Positions 1 to 8,318 of a DNA stretch of 43,911 nucleotides are shown here, piece after piece (position 1 is the stretch's first letter; every line of letters starts with the position of its first letter). Made by a program: the position numbers and the translations under genes. Source of the DNA: Scalindua sp964437425 (lineage in GTDB: Bacteria > Planctomycetota > Brocadiia > Brocadiales > Scalinduaceae); contig CAYTGO010000022.1 in assembly GCA_964437425.1 (NCBI GenBank), positions 1 through 43,911 on the forward strand, given 5' to 3'. The notes under the pieces were generated by a model that ran no database searches, was not told the DNA's origin, and saw nothing but the letters and a program-made list of their open reading frames with translations.

Positions 1-861
1 ATTTTCCAGGTCTGTTCCTGCTTCCATTGCTACGCTCAGTAAATTCTGAAGTTTCTCATAATTTGAAAGCTCATTTACCTGGCCACTCGATGCTGAGAAG
101 CCCCATTTTATTTTTGCCCCGTCTTTTGTCCATAACTCTACACCGATTTTACCGTCTTTGTGCCTGTCTCCTATCTTCGAAACGTCTATAGACACAATCT
201 TTAAAAGCTTATCTACCTTGTTATGCCTTAGATAGTTCAGGAGGTCTATACCATCCTCTATTGATCTGTCTTTCCATTTTTCCCCATACCTGGGTACCTT
301 TACCGATTTTTTACTGATTATATAAATCGGATCACCATCTACAGGATACTTGTAAAACTTCTTTGGAAGTCTTACACAATCTTTATCTATCAGATATTTT
401 TTCCGTTTTCTTTTAACAATCGCTACAGGCCTGCGCAATTCAAATTTCATTTTGAGTCTGTTCGGTAGTTCACGCTGAACATAGTTGACTCTGGAAATAA
501 GCGGACTGTTTTCGTACACATTTACAATCTTTTTTGTTAAATCTTTCTCAAAGATATTATATTTATCTTTCAATCCATGGATATTGTTTAGCTCATGAGC
601 AAACTCATCTGTTGCCCAGTCAGGAGCCTCGAATGAAAATGTTGCAGGGCTTACCACAAAGATATCTTGTTCGGTCAACCGTTTCCATCCAAATTTACCC
701 AACCATATAACAGAAAACACCACAACCGCAACCAAAGCTAATTTGAGCAGAAACAATATAGATGCTTTCCGCAGATTTTCAATATACGGTTTTACAGTAG
801 CAATATTTGCCCTTATCTTCTCTACCACTTTATCATATTGAACCTTGAGTAATTTTTTCAT
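1..861 (-). CDS. ftsQ: Cell division protein FtsQ-like, C-terminus cut by window edge
   Basis: An open frame of 287 codons runs from ATG at 861 to the window edge without a stop. It encodes a short basic cytoplasmic head, one membrane segment at about residues 34-56, and an extracytoplasmic part with a POTRA/FtsQ-like pattern (VNYVQRELPNRLKMKFELRR at about 125-145). FtsQ links early and late divisome proteins by binding FtsB/FtsL in the periplasm. Position directly after ddl is the classical ftsQ position in dcw clusters and supports the call. No clear ribosome-binding site precedes the ATG, and 104 bp separate it from ddl. Overall sequence similarity is not obvious by eye, as is normal for FtsQ, so the call leans on topology and context. 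Confidence 0.75.
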   Translation of the reverse strand, partial: MKKLLKVQYDKVVEKIRANIATVKPYIENLRKASILFLLKLALVAVVVFSVIWLGKFGWKRLTEQDIFVVSPATFSFEAPDWATDEFAHELNNIHGLKDKYNIFEKDLTKKIVNVYENSPLISRVNYVQRELPNRLKMKFELRRPVAIVKRKRKKYLIDKDCVRLPKKFYKYPVDGDPIYIISKKSVKVPRYGEKWKDRSIEDGIDLLNYLRHNKVDKLLKIVSIDVSKIGDRHKDGKIGVELWTKDGAKIKWGFSASSGQVNELSNYEKLQNLLSVAMEAGTDLEN

Positions 862-965
862 TGTTACTGAATATTAAATTAAAAATAAAATCTACTGCTT
901 CCATAAATCTTAAATGACAGCTATAAGTGGAACCATTATCTGTTCATATATTAGCTATATTTTTG

Positions 966-1931
966 CTAACCTGTTCGAGTTGCCTGCTCGGACACAAGAG
1001 CAGCATTTACTATTGTATTACATAGCTCTGAGAAACTAATATTTGCCGCAGCTGCCGCCTTTGGCAACAGGCTTCTTTCAGTAAATCCCGGTATTGTGTT
1101 AACTTCAAGAACGTATATTTCGTCGTCTTTATTCAAAATCATATCTACTCTTGAGAAGGTGCGGCAACCAAGGCTGGCGTGCGAACGAACTGCCAGTTCC
1201 TGTACTCTTTCATAAACATCATGAGATAATGTAGTCTCTGACGAATCTTTACCAGGTGTAAGAACATTGTATTGGGTCTTATCGCTTTTATACTTTGCAT
1301 CGTAGTCATAAATTCCGGTTGCAGTCTTTATTTCTATCACAGGAAGTGCTTTTTCGTTTAGGACACTGACAGCCAATTCCCTGCCTTCAATGCACTCTTC
1401 AACGAGAATTTCCCTGCCATAACGACCGGTATGTTCAATCGCACTTTTTATTTCGGCATATTCTTTAATTATTGATATCCCAAAACTGGAACCGTTACTT
1501 ACCGGTTTGGTTATCAAAGGCAATTTCAAGCTTTTTGCACTATTGGTAATTTCTGACACATTTTGCATCGTAGAGGCGGTGAAATAATCAGGTGTTGGAA
1601 TATCGTTTCTTCTGAAAGCTTCTTTAGACTCTACTTTGTTCATTGCAAGTTTACTTGCTGCAATTCCGGAACCGGTGTACGGAATACCTTTGGATTCCAG
1701 GACCCCCTGAATACCACCATCTTCTCCGAAATATCCGTGAAGGGCAATAAAAGCCACATCAATTTTATAATTATCGAGTTCATTAACCATGTCATCATTA
1801 ACTATTATCTTGATAACATTTTTATTATCAATCGACAGAGCACTTGCTATCGCTTTACCAGATTGAAGTGATATCTCCCTTTCCGGAGATATTCCACCCA
1901 TTAGTACTACAATATATTTTTCATCAGACAT
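966..1931 (-). CDS. ddl: D-alanine--D-alanine ligase
   Basis: ATP-grasp ligase that joins two D-Ala into the dipeptide used by MurF, in the cytoplasm. The N-terminus has the family motif VVLMGGISPEREISLQSG, followed by ALHGYFGEDGGIQGVLE and PYTGSG (substrate-binding region), and a C-terminal IYVLEVNTIPGFTERSLLPK metal/ATP signature. The length of about 321 residues is usual. The frame extends 7 codons upstream to an ATG at 1952, but family members begin close to MSDEKYIVVLMGG, so the ATG at 1931 is preferred; neither has a strong ribosome-binding site. It lies between a receiver-only protein upstream and ftsQ downstream, on the same strand as the dcw cluster but separated from murB by about 6 kb of signalling genes. 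Confidence 0.95.
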   Translation of the reverse strand: MSDEKYIVVLMGGISPEREISLQSGKAIASALSIDNKNVIKIIVNDDMVNELDNYKIDVAFIALHGYFGEDGGIQGVLESKGIPYTGSGIAASKLAMNKVESKEAFRRNDIPTPDYFTASTMQNVSEITNSAKSLKLPLITKPVSNGSSFGISIIKEYAEIKSAIEHTGRYGREILVEECIEGRELAVSVLNEKALPVIEIKTATGIYDYDAKYKSDKTQYNVLTPGKDSSETTLSHDVYERVQELAVRSHASLGCRTFSRVDMILNKDDEIYVLEVNTIPGFTERSLLPKAAAAANISFSELCNTIVNAALVSEQATRTG

Positions 1932-2020
1932 GATTAGATCAGCAACAAGCATAAACGGAAACCGGTTTTATTTAAAATCCTTGTTTGTGAAGTACCGGCA
2001 CACAATATACTTTCTTAAAA

Positions 2021-2413
2021 TTATATTTTCTCAAGTACAATCTTATGTGTACATAAAGTTTGTTTTACCACTTTTTTCAACTTAGTAATATTAAATGGCT
2101 TCTTCATGGTGTTATCGATTCCGTATCTCAGTGACCAGGCAGCAACATCGTCAATTAAGTTACCAGTAATCATTATAGCCCTGATGTCCGGATTTTCCTT
2201 TTTCACCTTTTGTATTAGCTCCAGGCCATCAATCCCTGGCATCTCTAGATCTGTTATCAGCAGATGATAATTATATTTCTTGACCAGCTCCAGAGCGTCA
2301 GCACCTGAAAAACTAACCTCAACCATGTAGCCTTCCTTAATAAGAACATCTAAGATTAAATGGCAGATTCTAGGCTCATCATCTACTACTAATACTCTTA
2401 TTTGCTTATCCAT
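2021..2413 (-). CDS. Stand-alone receiver (CheY-like) response regulator, truncated paralogue
   Basis: 130-residue protein made only of a REC domain. It has the acidic pair D11/D12, phospho-acceptor D55 (LLITDLEMPG), T83 and K105, so it should be phosphorylatable. It is closely similar to the REC domains of the two REC-GAF-HD-GYP proteins just upstream and stops where their coiled-coil linker begins (VLEKI then stop, against ALENIQ in the neighbour). I infer that it is a third tandem copy that lost its GAF and HD-GYP parts, leaving a single-domain receiver. Some conserved positions of the sisters have changed (DDYI is DNTM; TGYA is TGNL). The start has a good ribosome-binding site (GGAAGGAGAG). 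It may act as a phosphate sink or a partner-binding switch; no output domain is present. Confidence 0.85.
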   Translation of the reverse strand: MDKQIRVLVVDDEPRICHLILDVLIKEGYMVEVSFSGADALELVKKYNYHLLITDLEMPGIDGLELIQKVKKENPDIRAIMITGNLIDDVAAWSLRYGIDNTMKKPFNITKLKKVVKQTLCTHKIVLEKI

Positions 2414-2594
2414 TTTACTCTCCTTCCGGATATATTCTGTTACCCGATAGTCTCTACTGGAAATGTAGACCGATAAATAGAATTATCATTCTTCTTGCTA
2501 TCATCAATCAAGACCTCCTAAACCAGCTCCATCTTCCTTTCAAGTACTGCAGGTTTAATCCTCAGAACTCCGCATTATGTTCTTATTTTTCCTA

Positions 2595-2665
2595 TGCACA
2601 GAGAATGACAGACTATACCCTGATAGCTTGTTCAGGTTTTTTATTTTTTCTGTATTCTCTGTGCA
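2595..2665. repeat. 71-bp imperfect palindromic element, copy 1
   Basis: The left arm TGCACAGAGAATGACAGA and right arm TCTGTATTCTCTGTGCA pair with one bulged base, giving a 17-bp outer stem. The middle carries a second possible hairpin (CCTGA...TCAGG) followed by a T-rich run. It lies between a REC-GAF-HD-GYP gene and the receiver-only gene. Two other copies are at 4351-4420 and 8153-8223. It could be a miniature mobile element or REP-like repeat, or a structured RNA processing or termination site. Confidence 0.85.
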
Positions 2666-2680
2666 TTTTATTATCAATCT

Positions 2681-4276
2681 TTAGTAATTAGATTCTAAAT
2701 CTGATTTCATCTTGACTATTTCACTGGAAGCAAAAGCGTCTACAACTTCCGGGTCGAACTGCTTTCCTGCTACTCTTCTCAGCTCTGATATTGCTTTATT
2801 TGTTTTCATTGATGATCGGTATGTTCTATCTGATGTCATTGCATCGAAAGCGTCAGCTACTGTCATTATTCTGGTCAGTAGTGGTAGATCATCTCCGCCT
2901 AATCTATCCGGATATCCTCTACCATCAAAACTCTCATGGTGGCCTCTTATATGATGTATTGCATCATCAAGAAAAGTTAACGGTTTAATAATTTGTTCTC
3001 CCTGGCAAGGATGTGATTTTATTGTGGCAAATTCCGTGTCATTCAGTCTATCTGTCTTGTTGATTATAAACTCAGAAATACCTATCTTCCCAATATCATG
3101 TAACAATGAAGCATGACGTAAAGTCTTCATATCTTTATCAGACACTCCCATTGACCTGGCCATTACAGATGAATATTCCGATACTCTCTGAGAATGCCCG
3201 CTTGTATACTTATCCTTAGCCTCAAGGCTTTTCGCCAGGGCCGTAACCATATTGAAGCAGTTTTCTTCAAGTGCCTCATAGAGTCTTGCATTTTCTACCG
3301 CAATACTTACCTGCCCTGCGATAGTACACAGCAGATTAACATCTGTCTCACAAAAGCTTTCACCGGAAGCCTTGTCTATAACATTTATTACACCAAGAAC
3401 TCTTCCCTCAACTATGAGAGGCGCAGAAACAAATGATTTCGTTTTATAATCCGGTCTTTCGCTTCTGTTAAACCGGTTATCTCGCCTGATATCCGTAACC
3501 AGAATGGGCTTTCTTTCTGTTACAACACGCCCTGATACTCCTTCGTCTATCTTTTGAGCCTGTCCCATGGCCTGTTTACTTCTGTCACCATGACACGCCT
3601 TAACTACCAGGCTTTCTCCGTCTTCATCAATCAACATGATTGAACTGTGTTTCACCTTTAGCTTCTCGTTAATCTCCTTCAAGCACAAACTTAGGAGCGC
3701 ATCCATATCCAGTACCGAAGTAATTGCCTTGCTGATCTCATTTACCGTAGCCAACTCACTGATTCTTTGCACAAGCTCTTTCTGAGCCATCGTAAGCTGT
3801 TCTCCAGTCGCCTGAACTTTCTCTGTCAACCCATTCTTATTAATATTGAGCTCACGATTCGCCTTCTTTAGATCCTTCAATAGCTGCGCATTCTCTATCG
3901 CAACCTGGCGGGTATGCAAGGTCTGTTTTACCGCTTTCTTCAATTCAAAAATATTGAATGGCTTTGTAATGTAGTCATCTACTCCGTGCCTTAATGACTG
4001 CACTGCAGTATCAACAGTTGCATATCCTGTAACCATTATTGCCCTGATCTCAGGACTTTCAGCTTTGGCCTTTTTAATTAGTTCCAACCCATCAACCCCG
4101 GGCATCTTTAAATCAGTCAGCAACATTTGATAATCATCTCTCTTCAACATTTGAAGTGCGTCCATGCCTGAAAAGCTGACATCTACCAGGTAGCCCTCCA
4201 GTTTGAGCAGTTCTTCAATTAAATGGCATATCTTAGGCTCATCATCTACAACTAATACTCTTATTTGATTATTCAT
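2681..4276 (-). CDS. Response regulator REC-GAF-HD-GYP, probable cyclic-di-GMP phosphodiesterase (paralogue A)
   Basis: 531 residues. The REC domain (1-120) has D11/D12, phospho-acceptor D55 (LLTDLKMPG) and K105. A coiled coil (about 130-175) leads to a GAF domain (about 185-330), then an HD-GYP domain (about 340-515) with HD at 393-394 (LLHDIGKIG), HHE at 446-448 and DGRGYP at 451-456. HD-GYP proteins of this type hydrolyse cyclic di-GMP, so a phosphorelay plus a GAF ligand may set the level of that messenger. All catalytic motifs appear present. It is a tandem paralogue of the gene at 4436-6031 with the same length and domain order. The ATG at 4276 follows a good ribosome-binding site (CAGGAGAG). 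Part of its leader resembles that of the receiver-only gene, consistent with duplication including the upstream region. Confidence 0.9.
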   Translation of the reverse strand: MNNQIRVLVVDDEPKICHLIEELLKLEGYLVDVSFSGMDALQMLKRDDYQMLLTDLKMPGVDGLELIKKAKAESPEIRAIMVTGYATVDTAVQSLRHGVDDYITKPFNIFELKKAVKQTLHTRQVAIENAQLLKDLKKANRELNINKNGLTEKVQATGEQLTMAQKELVQRISELATVNEISKAITSVLDMDALLSLCLKEINEKLKVKHSSIMLIDEDGESLVVKACHGDRSKQAMGQAQKIDEGVSGRVVTERKPILVTDIRRDNRFNRSERPDYKTKSFVSAPLIVEGRVLGVINVIDKASGESFCETDVNLLCTIAGQVSIAVENARLYEALEENCFNMVTALAKSLEAKDKYTSGHSQRVSEYSSVMARSMGVSDKDMKTLRHASLLHDIGKIGISEFIINKTDRLNDTEFATIKSHPCQGEQIIKPLTFLDDAIHHIRGHHESFDGRGYPDRLGGDDLPLLTRIMTVADAFDAMTSDRTYRSSMKTNKAISELRRVAGKQFDPEVVDAFASSEIVKMKSDLESNY

Positions 4277-4350
4277 TTTCTCTCCTGAATAGGTTCTGTT
4301 AATCGAGTAGTCTTTACTGTAGTCTATCCTAGCTTAATTAATATTTCAGA

Positions 4351-4420
4351 TGCACAGAGAATGACAGACAGCACCCTATTAGTTTTTCGGGTTTTTTATT
4401 TTTTCTGTATTCTCTGTGCA
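4351..4420. repeat. 70-bp imperfect palindromic element, copy 2
   Basis: Same arms as copy 1 (TGCACAGAGAATGACAGA and TCTGTATTCTCTGTGCA), with an inner ACCC...GGGT pair and a T-rich run. It sits in the 159-bp gap between the two REC-GAF-HD-GYP genes, close to the stop codon of the upstream one. Confidence 0.85.
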
Positions 4421-4435
4421 TTTTATTTACCATTT

Positions 4436-6031
4436 TTAATATTTTGTTTCTAAATCTGATTCCATCTTGAGTATTTCGCTGGACGCAAATGCATCTACAA
4501 CCTTAGGATCAAATTGCTTCCCTGACATTCTTTTGAGTTCTGACATTGCCTTGTCTATTTTCAACGGTTGCCGATAAGTCCTTTCTGATGTCATTGCATC
4601 GAAGGAGTCAGCTACTGTCATGATTCTCGTCAGAAGCAGCAAATCTTCACCACCTAATCTGTCCGGATATCCACTACCATCAAAATGCTCATGATGGCCT
4701 CTTATATGACATATCCCCTCTTTAAGAAAACCGAGTGGCTTTAATATCTCTTCACCCCTGACTGAATGAGACTTTATTTTGTCGAATTCGGTATCATTTA
4801 ATTCCTCAGACTTGTTGAATAAAAATTTTGGAATACCTATTTTGCCAATATCGTGTAACAGTGATACATCTCGTAATATGTTTCTTTCCTTGTCAGATAC
4901 TCCCATTACACTTGCAATAGAATATGAATATTTCGACACTCTTTGGGAATGACCGCTCAAGTAGCGGTCCTGTGCCTCCAGGTTGTCAGCCAAAAATTTG
5001 ACCATTGTAATACAATTTTCTTCAAGAACCTTATACAGCCTTGAGTTTTCAATTGCGACACTTACCTGGCCGGCAATAGTACAAAGCAAATTGACATCGG
5101 CCTCACAAAAACTTTTACCAGATATCTTGTCTATAATATTTATTACGCCGAGGACATTCTGCCCCAGAATAAGAGGTGCAGAAGCAAATGATTTCGTTTT
5201 ATAATCCGACTTTTCGTATCTACTGAACCTGCTATCAAACCTGATATCTTTAACCAGAATTGGTTTTTTACCCCGTACAACACGCCCTGCCACACCTTCA
5301 TCCACCTTCTGTGTTTTACCTAAAACCTGCATACTTCTGTGACCTTGACTTGCCCTGACGACGAACTCGTTCCTTATCTCATCAATTAACATGATTGAAC
5401 TATGTTTTACCTTTAATTTTCCGTTGATTTCATTCAAACATAAGCGTAGCAGCTCATCCATATCCAGCACTGATGTTATCGCCTTACTAATCTCATTTAT
5501 CGTATCCAGTTGATTATCTCTTTGTACCAGCTTTTTATTAACTTCTGCAAGCTGTTCGCTCATTATATAAATCTTCTCTGATAATTTTTGTTCAAGACTT
5601 TTAAGGCCAATACTTCTCGGCTTCGAATCTTTTAAAATCTGTATATTCTCAAGTGCAACCTTACGGGTATGCAAGGTCTGTTTGACCGCTCTTTTCAACT
5701 CAACAATATTAAATGGTTTTGCTATGTAGTCATCTACTCCAGACCTCAACGACTGCACAGCAGTATCCACAGATGCATAACCAGTAACCATTATGACCCT
5801 GATTTCTGGATTTTGTTCTTTAGCCTTTTGAATTAATTCCAGTCCGTCGATGCCCGGCATTTTTAGATCGGTTATCAGCAGATGATAATTGTATCTCTTT
5901 ATCATCTGCAGTGCATCAGCACTTGAAGAATTTACATCAATCTGATACCCTTCCCCCTTGAGCAATTCTGCAATCAGATGACATATCCCTGGTTCATCAT
6001 CTACCACTAATATTCTAAGTTGTTTGTCCAT
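4436..6031 (-). CDS. Response regulator REC-GAF-HD-GYP, probable cyclic-di-GMP phosphodiesterase (paralogue B)
   Basis: 531 residues with the same layout as paralogue A: REC with D55 (LLITDLKMPG) and K105, a coiled coil, GAF, and HD-GYP with LLHDIGKIG and HHEHFDGSGYP. The metal-binding and GYP motifs are intact, so cyclic-di-GMP hydrolysis is likely. Identity to paralogue A is high along the whole length, so the two arose by tandem duplication. It follows the REC-kinase hybrid by 31 bp and is probably co-transcribed with it, making it the natural output of that kinase pair. There is no clear ribosome-binding site; a GCGCT...AGCGC hairpin (6039-6054) occupies that place. Confidence 0.9.
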   Translation of the reverse strand: MDKQLRILVVDDEPGICHLIAELLKGEGYQIDVNSSSADALQMIKRYNYHLLITDLKMPGIDGLELIQKAKEQNPEIRVIMVTGYASVDTAVQSLRSGVDDYIAKPFNIVELKRAVKQTLHTRKVALENIQILKDSKPRSIGLKSLEQKLSEKIYIMSEQLAEVNKKLVQRDNQLDTINEISKAITSVLDMDELLRLCLNEINGKLKVKHSSIMLIDEIRNEFVVRASQGHRSMQVLGKTQKVDEGVAGRVVRGKKPILVKDIRFDSRFSRYEKSDYKTKSFASAPLILGQNVLGVINIIDKISGKSFCEADVNLLCTIAGQVSVAIENSRLYKVLEENCITMVKFLADNLEAQDRYLSGHSQRVSKYSYSIASVMGVSDKERNILRDVSLLHDIGKIGIPKFLFNKSEELNDTEFDKIKSHSVRGEEILKPLGFLKEGICHIRGHHEHFDGSGYPDRLGGEDLLLLTRIMTVADSFDAMTSERTYRQPLKIDKAMSELKRMSGKQFDPKVVDAFASSEILKMESDLETKY

Positions 6032-6038
6032 ATATTAT

Positions 6039-6054
6039 GCGCTAATTAAAGCGC
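6039..6054 (-). promoter_or_regulatory. Small GC hairpin in front of the HD-GYP paralogue B start
   Basis: GCGCT and AGCGC pair around a 6-nt AATTAA loop, ending 7 bases before the ATG at 6031, where a ribosome-binding site would normally lie. No purine-rich site is seen. It could lower or control translation, or be chance; only the pairing is directly visible. Confidence 0.3.
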
Positions 6055-6062
6055 CTTAATAC

Positions 6063-7136
6063 TTAAATTGTCTCTACTGGCAAAACAAGTTGAAAGATAG
6101 TACCCTTGTCTTTTTGGCTCTTTACCGTTAATGTACCTCCGTGCCTTTTGATAATATCATGAGAAACGCAAAGCCCTATACCCATACCTCTCTCTTCATC
6201 GTTTACTACAAAGAAAGGGTCAAAAACCCTTTCAATTGCATCAGAAGGAATACCTCTACCTGAATCAAAAAAAGCAACTTTTATATTGTTGTTCGCTCCC
6301 ATTTTAGTAACAATCTCCACTCGGCCTGTCCCATTAATAGCCCTTCTAGAATTATCAATGATGTTTCTGCAAGCCAGAGAAATTTGTTCTTTATCTGCCA
6401 TAATCATTTGTAGGTTTTTGTCAAGGGATTCAACTATCTGAACCTTCTTTTCCTGCTCCGCATCCTTAAAGGAACATATTACATCTCTCAGGATATCGTT
6501 AAAATCTACAACTTGCCTGTCAGGTTCTCTCGGTTGAGCAAAGGTAACTAATGATCTTACAGTTTCAGCAATTCGCTGAGTCTCCTCCTCAAGAGATCCA
6601 TAAACATGATAATCCGGGTTGTTACTATCCATTCCTGCTAATCGCAATTGCAACTGGCCGCTAATTGTTGTTAACGGGTTATTGATTTCTTGTGCAATTC
6701 TTAAAGCAAGATTGTCTATCGTTTTGTTCGTTTCGGGTGATCCATTCAGGCCACTTCCGCTCTGACTAATCCTGTCTGAAAAGTTGCTAATCATGGTAAC
6801 CAATTCACTTAAATAAAAGGGCTTTAAAATATAACAATCTGCTCCGCGTTCGAGATATTTATTGGCTTTTTCCCTATTAGAATTAGAAAAAGAGATCAAA
6901 ATAAACAGATTCGGATTAGTCTTTTTTACAACGTCAAGAAACTCCAGCTCTTTTAAATCCAAATCATCTATATCAAGAATAATAACATCTATTTTACTTG
7001 CAGTATTCGTAGCAATTGCCTGGAAAACACTTGTTTCAAAAAAAACATTGTATCCCTTACTTTCTAAGAGCTTTATCGCCGCCCTCATATTTTCATCTTC
7101 TCTGGATACTGCTAAAATTTTGTTATTGGTTAACAT
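6063..7136 (-). CDS. Hybrid receiver-histidine kinase with degenerate H-box (His to Gln)
   Basis: 357 residues. An N-terminal REC-like domain (1-120, D55 in VIILDIDD, K105 in ILKPF) is followed by a HisKA-like helix and a HATPase domain with N box (IIDNSRRAI), G1 (FFDSGRGIP) and G2 (RGMGIGLCVS). The H-box reads IAQEINNPL, where the kinase just upstream has IAHEINNPL: the phospho-acceptor His is replaced by Gln149 (codon CAA). ATP binding looks intact, but autophosphorylation at the usual place should not be possible. It may act as a pseudokinase or regulator of the neighbouring kinase. The chosen ATG at 7136 overlaps the end of the upstream kinase gene by 14 bp; the frame stays open to 7199, but that would add 21 residues lying inside the upstream gene. 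Confidence 0.85.
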   Translation of the reverse strand: MLTNNKILAVSREDENMRAAIKLLESKGYNVFFETSVFQAIATNTASKIDVIILDIDDLDLKELEFLDVVKKTNPNLFILISFSNSNREKANKYLERGADCYILKPFYLSELVTMISNFSDRISQSGSGLNGSPETNKTIDNLALRIAQEINNPLTTISGQLQLRLAGMDSNNPDYHVYGSLEEETQRIAETVRSLVTFAQPREPDRQVVDFNDILRDVICSFKDAEQEKKVQIVESLDKNLQMIMADKEQISLACRNIIDNSRRAINGTGRVEIVTKMGANNNIKVAFFDSGRGIPSDAIERVFDPFFVVNDEERGMGIGLCVSHDIIKRHGGTLTVKSQKDKGTIFQLVLPVETI

Positions 7137-8124
7137 TTGAAACATGTTCATCCCAACGGCACTTTGGCAATATAATCGAAGCAATTGTCCCTTCGCCAAT
7201 CTTACTATCTAAATCTATAGTCCCACCAAATTCTTTAATAATAGCTTTACACACTGACAGTCCCAGGCCGGAACCCTTGCCATCGTCCTTAGTAGTATAG
7301 GACGTACAAAACACTTTGTTTAACTGGTCTTTGTTCATACCACACCCCGTATCACGAAATTGCATCAGGACTGAATCATCCTGATAAGTATCTGTGCTTA
7401 TATGTAAAGATCCTCCATTTGGCATGGCTACCCTTGTATTCTCCATCAAATTTATAACGACCTGTTTCAGCCTGTTGCTATCCCCATACACCACAATATC
7501 AGATTGTGTTAAATTCTCTATTATCTCAATGTTTTCGTTCTTCATTGTATATCCGATCATAGTTATTACTTCTTCTACTACTTGATTTACGTCAAACGTT
7601 TTCTTAGGCCTTGGATTTTGTCTTGTAAAATCGAGTAAGCTGTTAGATAAAGTGGCTATACGTTCAAACTCACTTATAAGAGTTTCATAGGTCTTCTTTT
7701 TGGGGTCCGTATCTTGTGTTTCGACATGGAGCATTTGTAACCATCCAGATACATATGCCAGCGGATTATTAATTTCATGAGCAATCCCCGGAACAATTTT
7801 TCCAAGACATGACACTTTATTCATAGATTGTGTGTAGCTATCTCCTTCACCATTTTCTTCTACTAAAATATGAAATTCTAAAATACTTCCTTCCTGATCA
7901 TAAGAAGGAAATACAGATAACTTTTCCCCGGATTCACGCAGTCTGAAAACTTCATGGTTTCTTTCTTCTTCAATATGTATCTCTTCAACCGGTATCGAAA
8001 AAGCATCGTACCACTTTGTACCTATCAAACTGGGTGGCAAACTTCCATTCGTGCGGCTAACCGATTTTATAACACCATCCTTGTCCGCCACAACAATTCC
8101 CATTATATTTTCAGACTCAATCAT
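7123..8124 (-). CDS. PAS-type sensor histidine kinase
   Basis: 333 residues, apparently cytoplasmic with no membrane segment. An N-terminal PAS-like region (about 1-90, GIVVADKDGVIKSV) is followed by HisKA with H116 in GIAHEINNPLAYVSGW and a HATPase domain with N box (NLMENTRVAM), G1 (FRDTGCGM) and G2 (GKGSGLGLSV). All kinase motifs are present, so it can probably phosphorylate the receivers encoded downstream. The ATG at 8124 is preferred because AAGGAGGG lies 12 bases upstream; the frame also reaches a GTG at 8157 inside a palindromic repeat, which is unlikely to be coding. It is the first gene of the signalling block and is followed by the REC-kinase hybrid with a 14-bp overlap. Confidence 0.9.
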   Translation of the reverse strand: MIESENIMGIVVADKDGVIKSVSRTNGSLPPSLIGTKWYDAFSIPVEEIHIEEERNHEVFRLRESGEKLSVFPSYDQEGSILEFHILVEENGEGDSYTQSMNKVSCLGKIVPGIAHEINNPLAYVSGWLQMLHVETQDTDPKKKTYETLISEFERIATLSNSLLDFTRQNPRPKKTFDVNQVVEEVITMIGYTMKNENIEIIENLTQSDIVVYGDSNRLKQVVINLMENTRVAMPNGGSLHISTDTYQDDSVLMQFRDTGCGMNKDQLNKVFCTSYTTKDDGKGSGLGLSVCKAIIKEFGGTIDLDSKIGEGTIASIILPKCRWDEHVSNVNQ

Positions 8125-8152
8125 TACGTTTAAAACCCTCCTTACTCTTTTA

Positions 8153-8223
8153 TGCACAGAGAATGACAGACAATACCCTAATATTATTTCGGGTTTATTT
8201 ATTTTTTCTGTATTCTCTGTGCA
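8153..8223. repeat. 71-bp imperfect palindromic element, copy 3
   Basis: The outer arms are identical to those of copies 1 and 2, with an inner ACCC...GGGT pair. It lies about 30 bp upstream of the histidine kinase start, so it is probably in that gene's leader or promoter. A TTGACA (minus strand, 8302-8297) lies beyond it, but no good -10 was found at normal spacing. Confidence 0.85.
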
Positions 8224-8318
8224 TTTTTTATTCGTAAGAAAAGAACCAAAACAGTTCAGTGCAATACTACATTCTTAATTTATTCTACCGTTCTATTGTC
8301 AATATAATATTTGCATAA

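Noticed and set aside
2595..2665. Reading the palindromic elements as simple intrinsic terminators
   Set aside because: The T-rich run lies inside the outer arms and on the strand opposite to the genes, and the arms are conserved between copies, which a terminator would not need.
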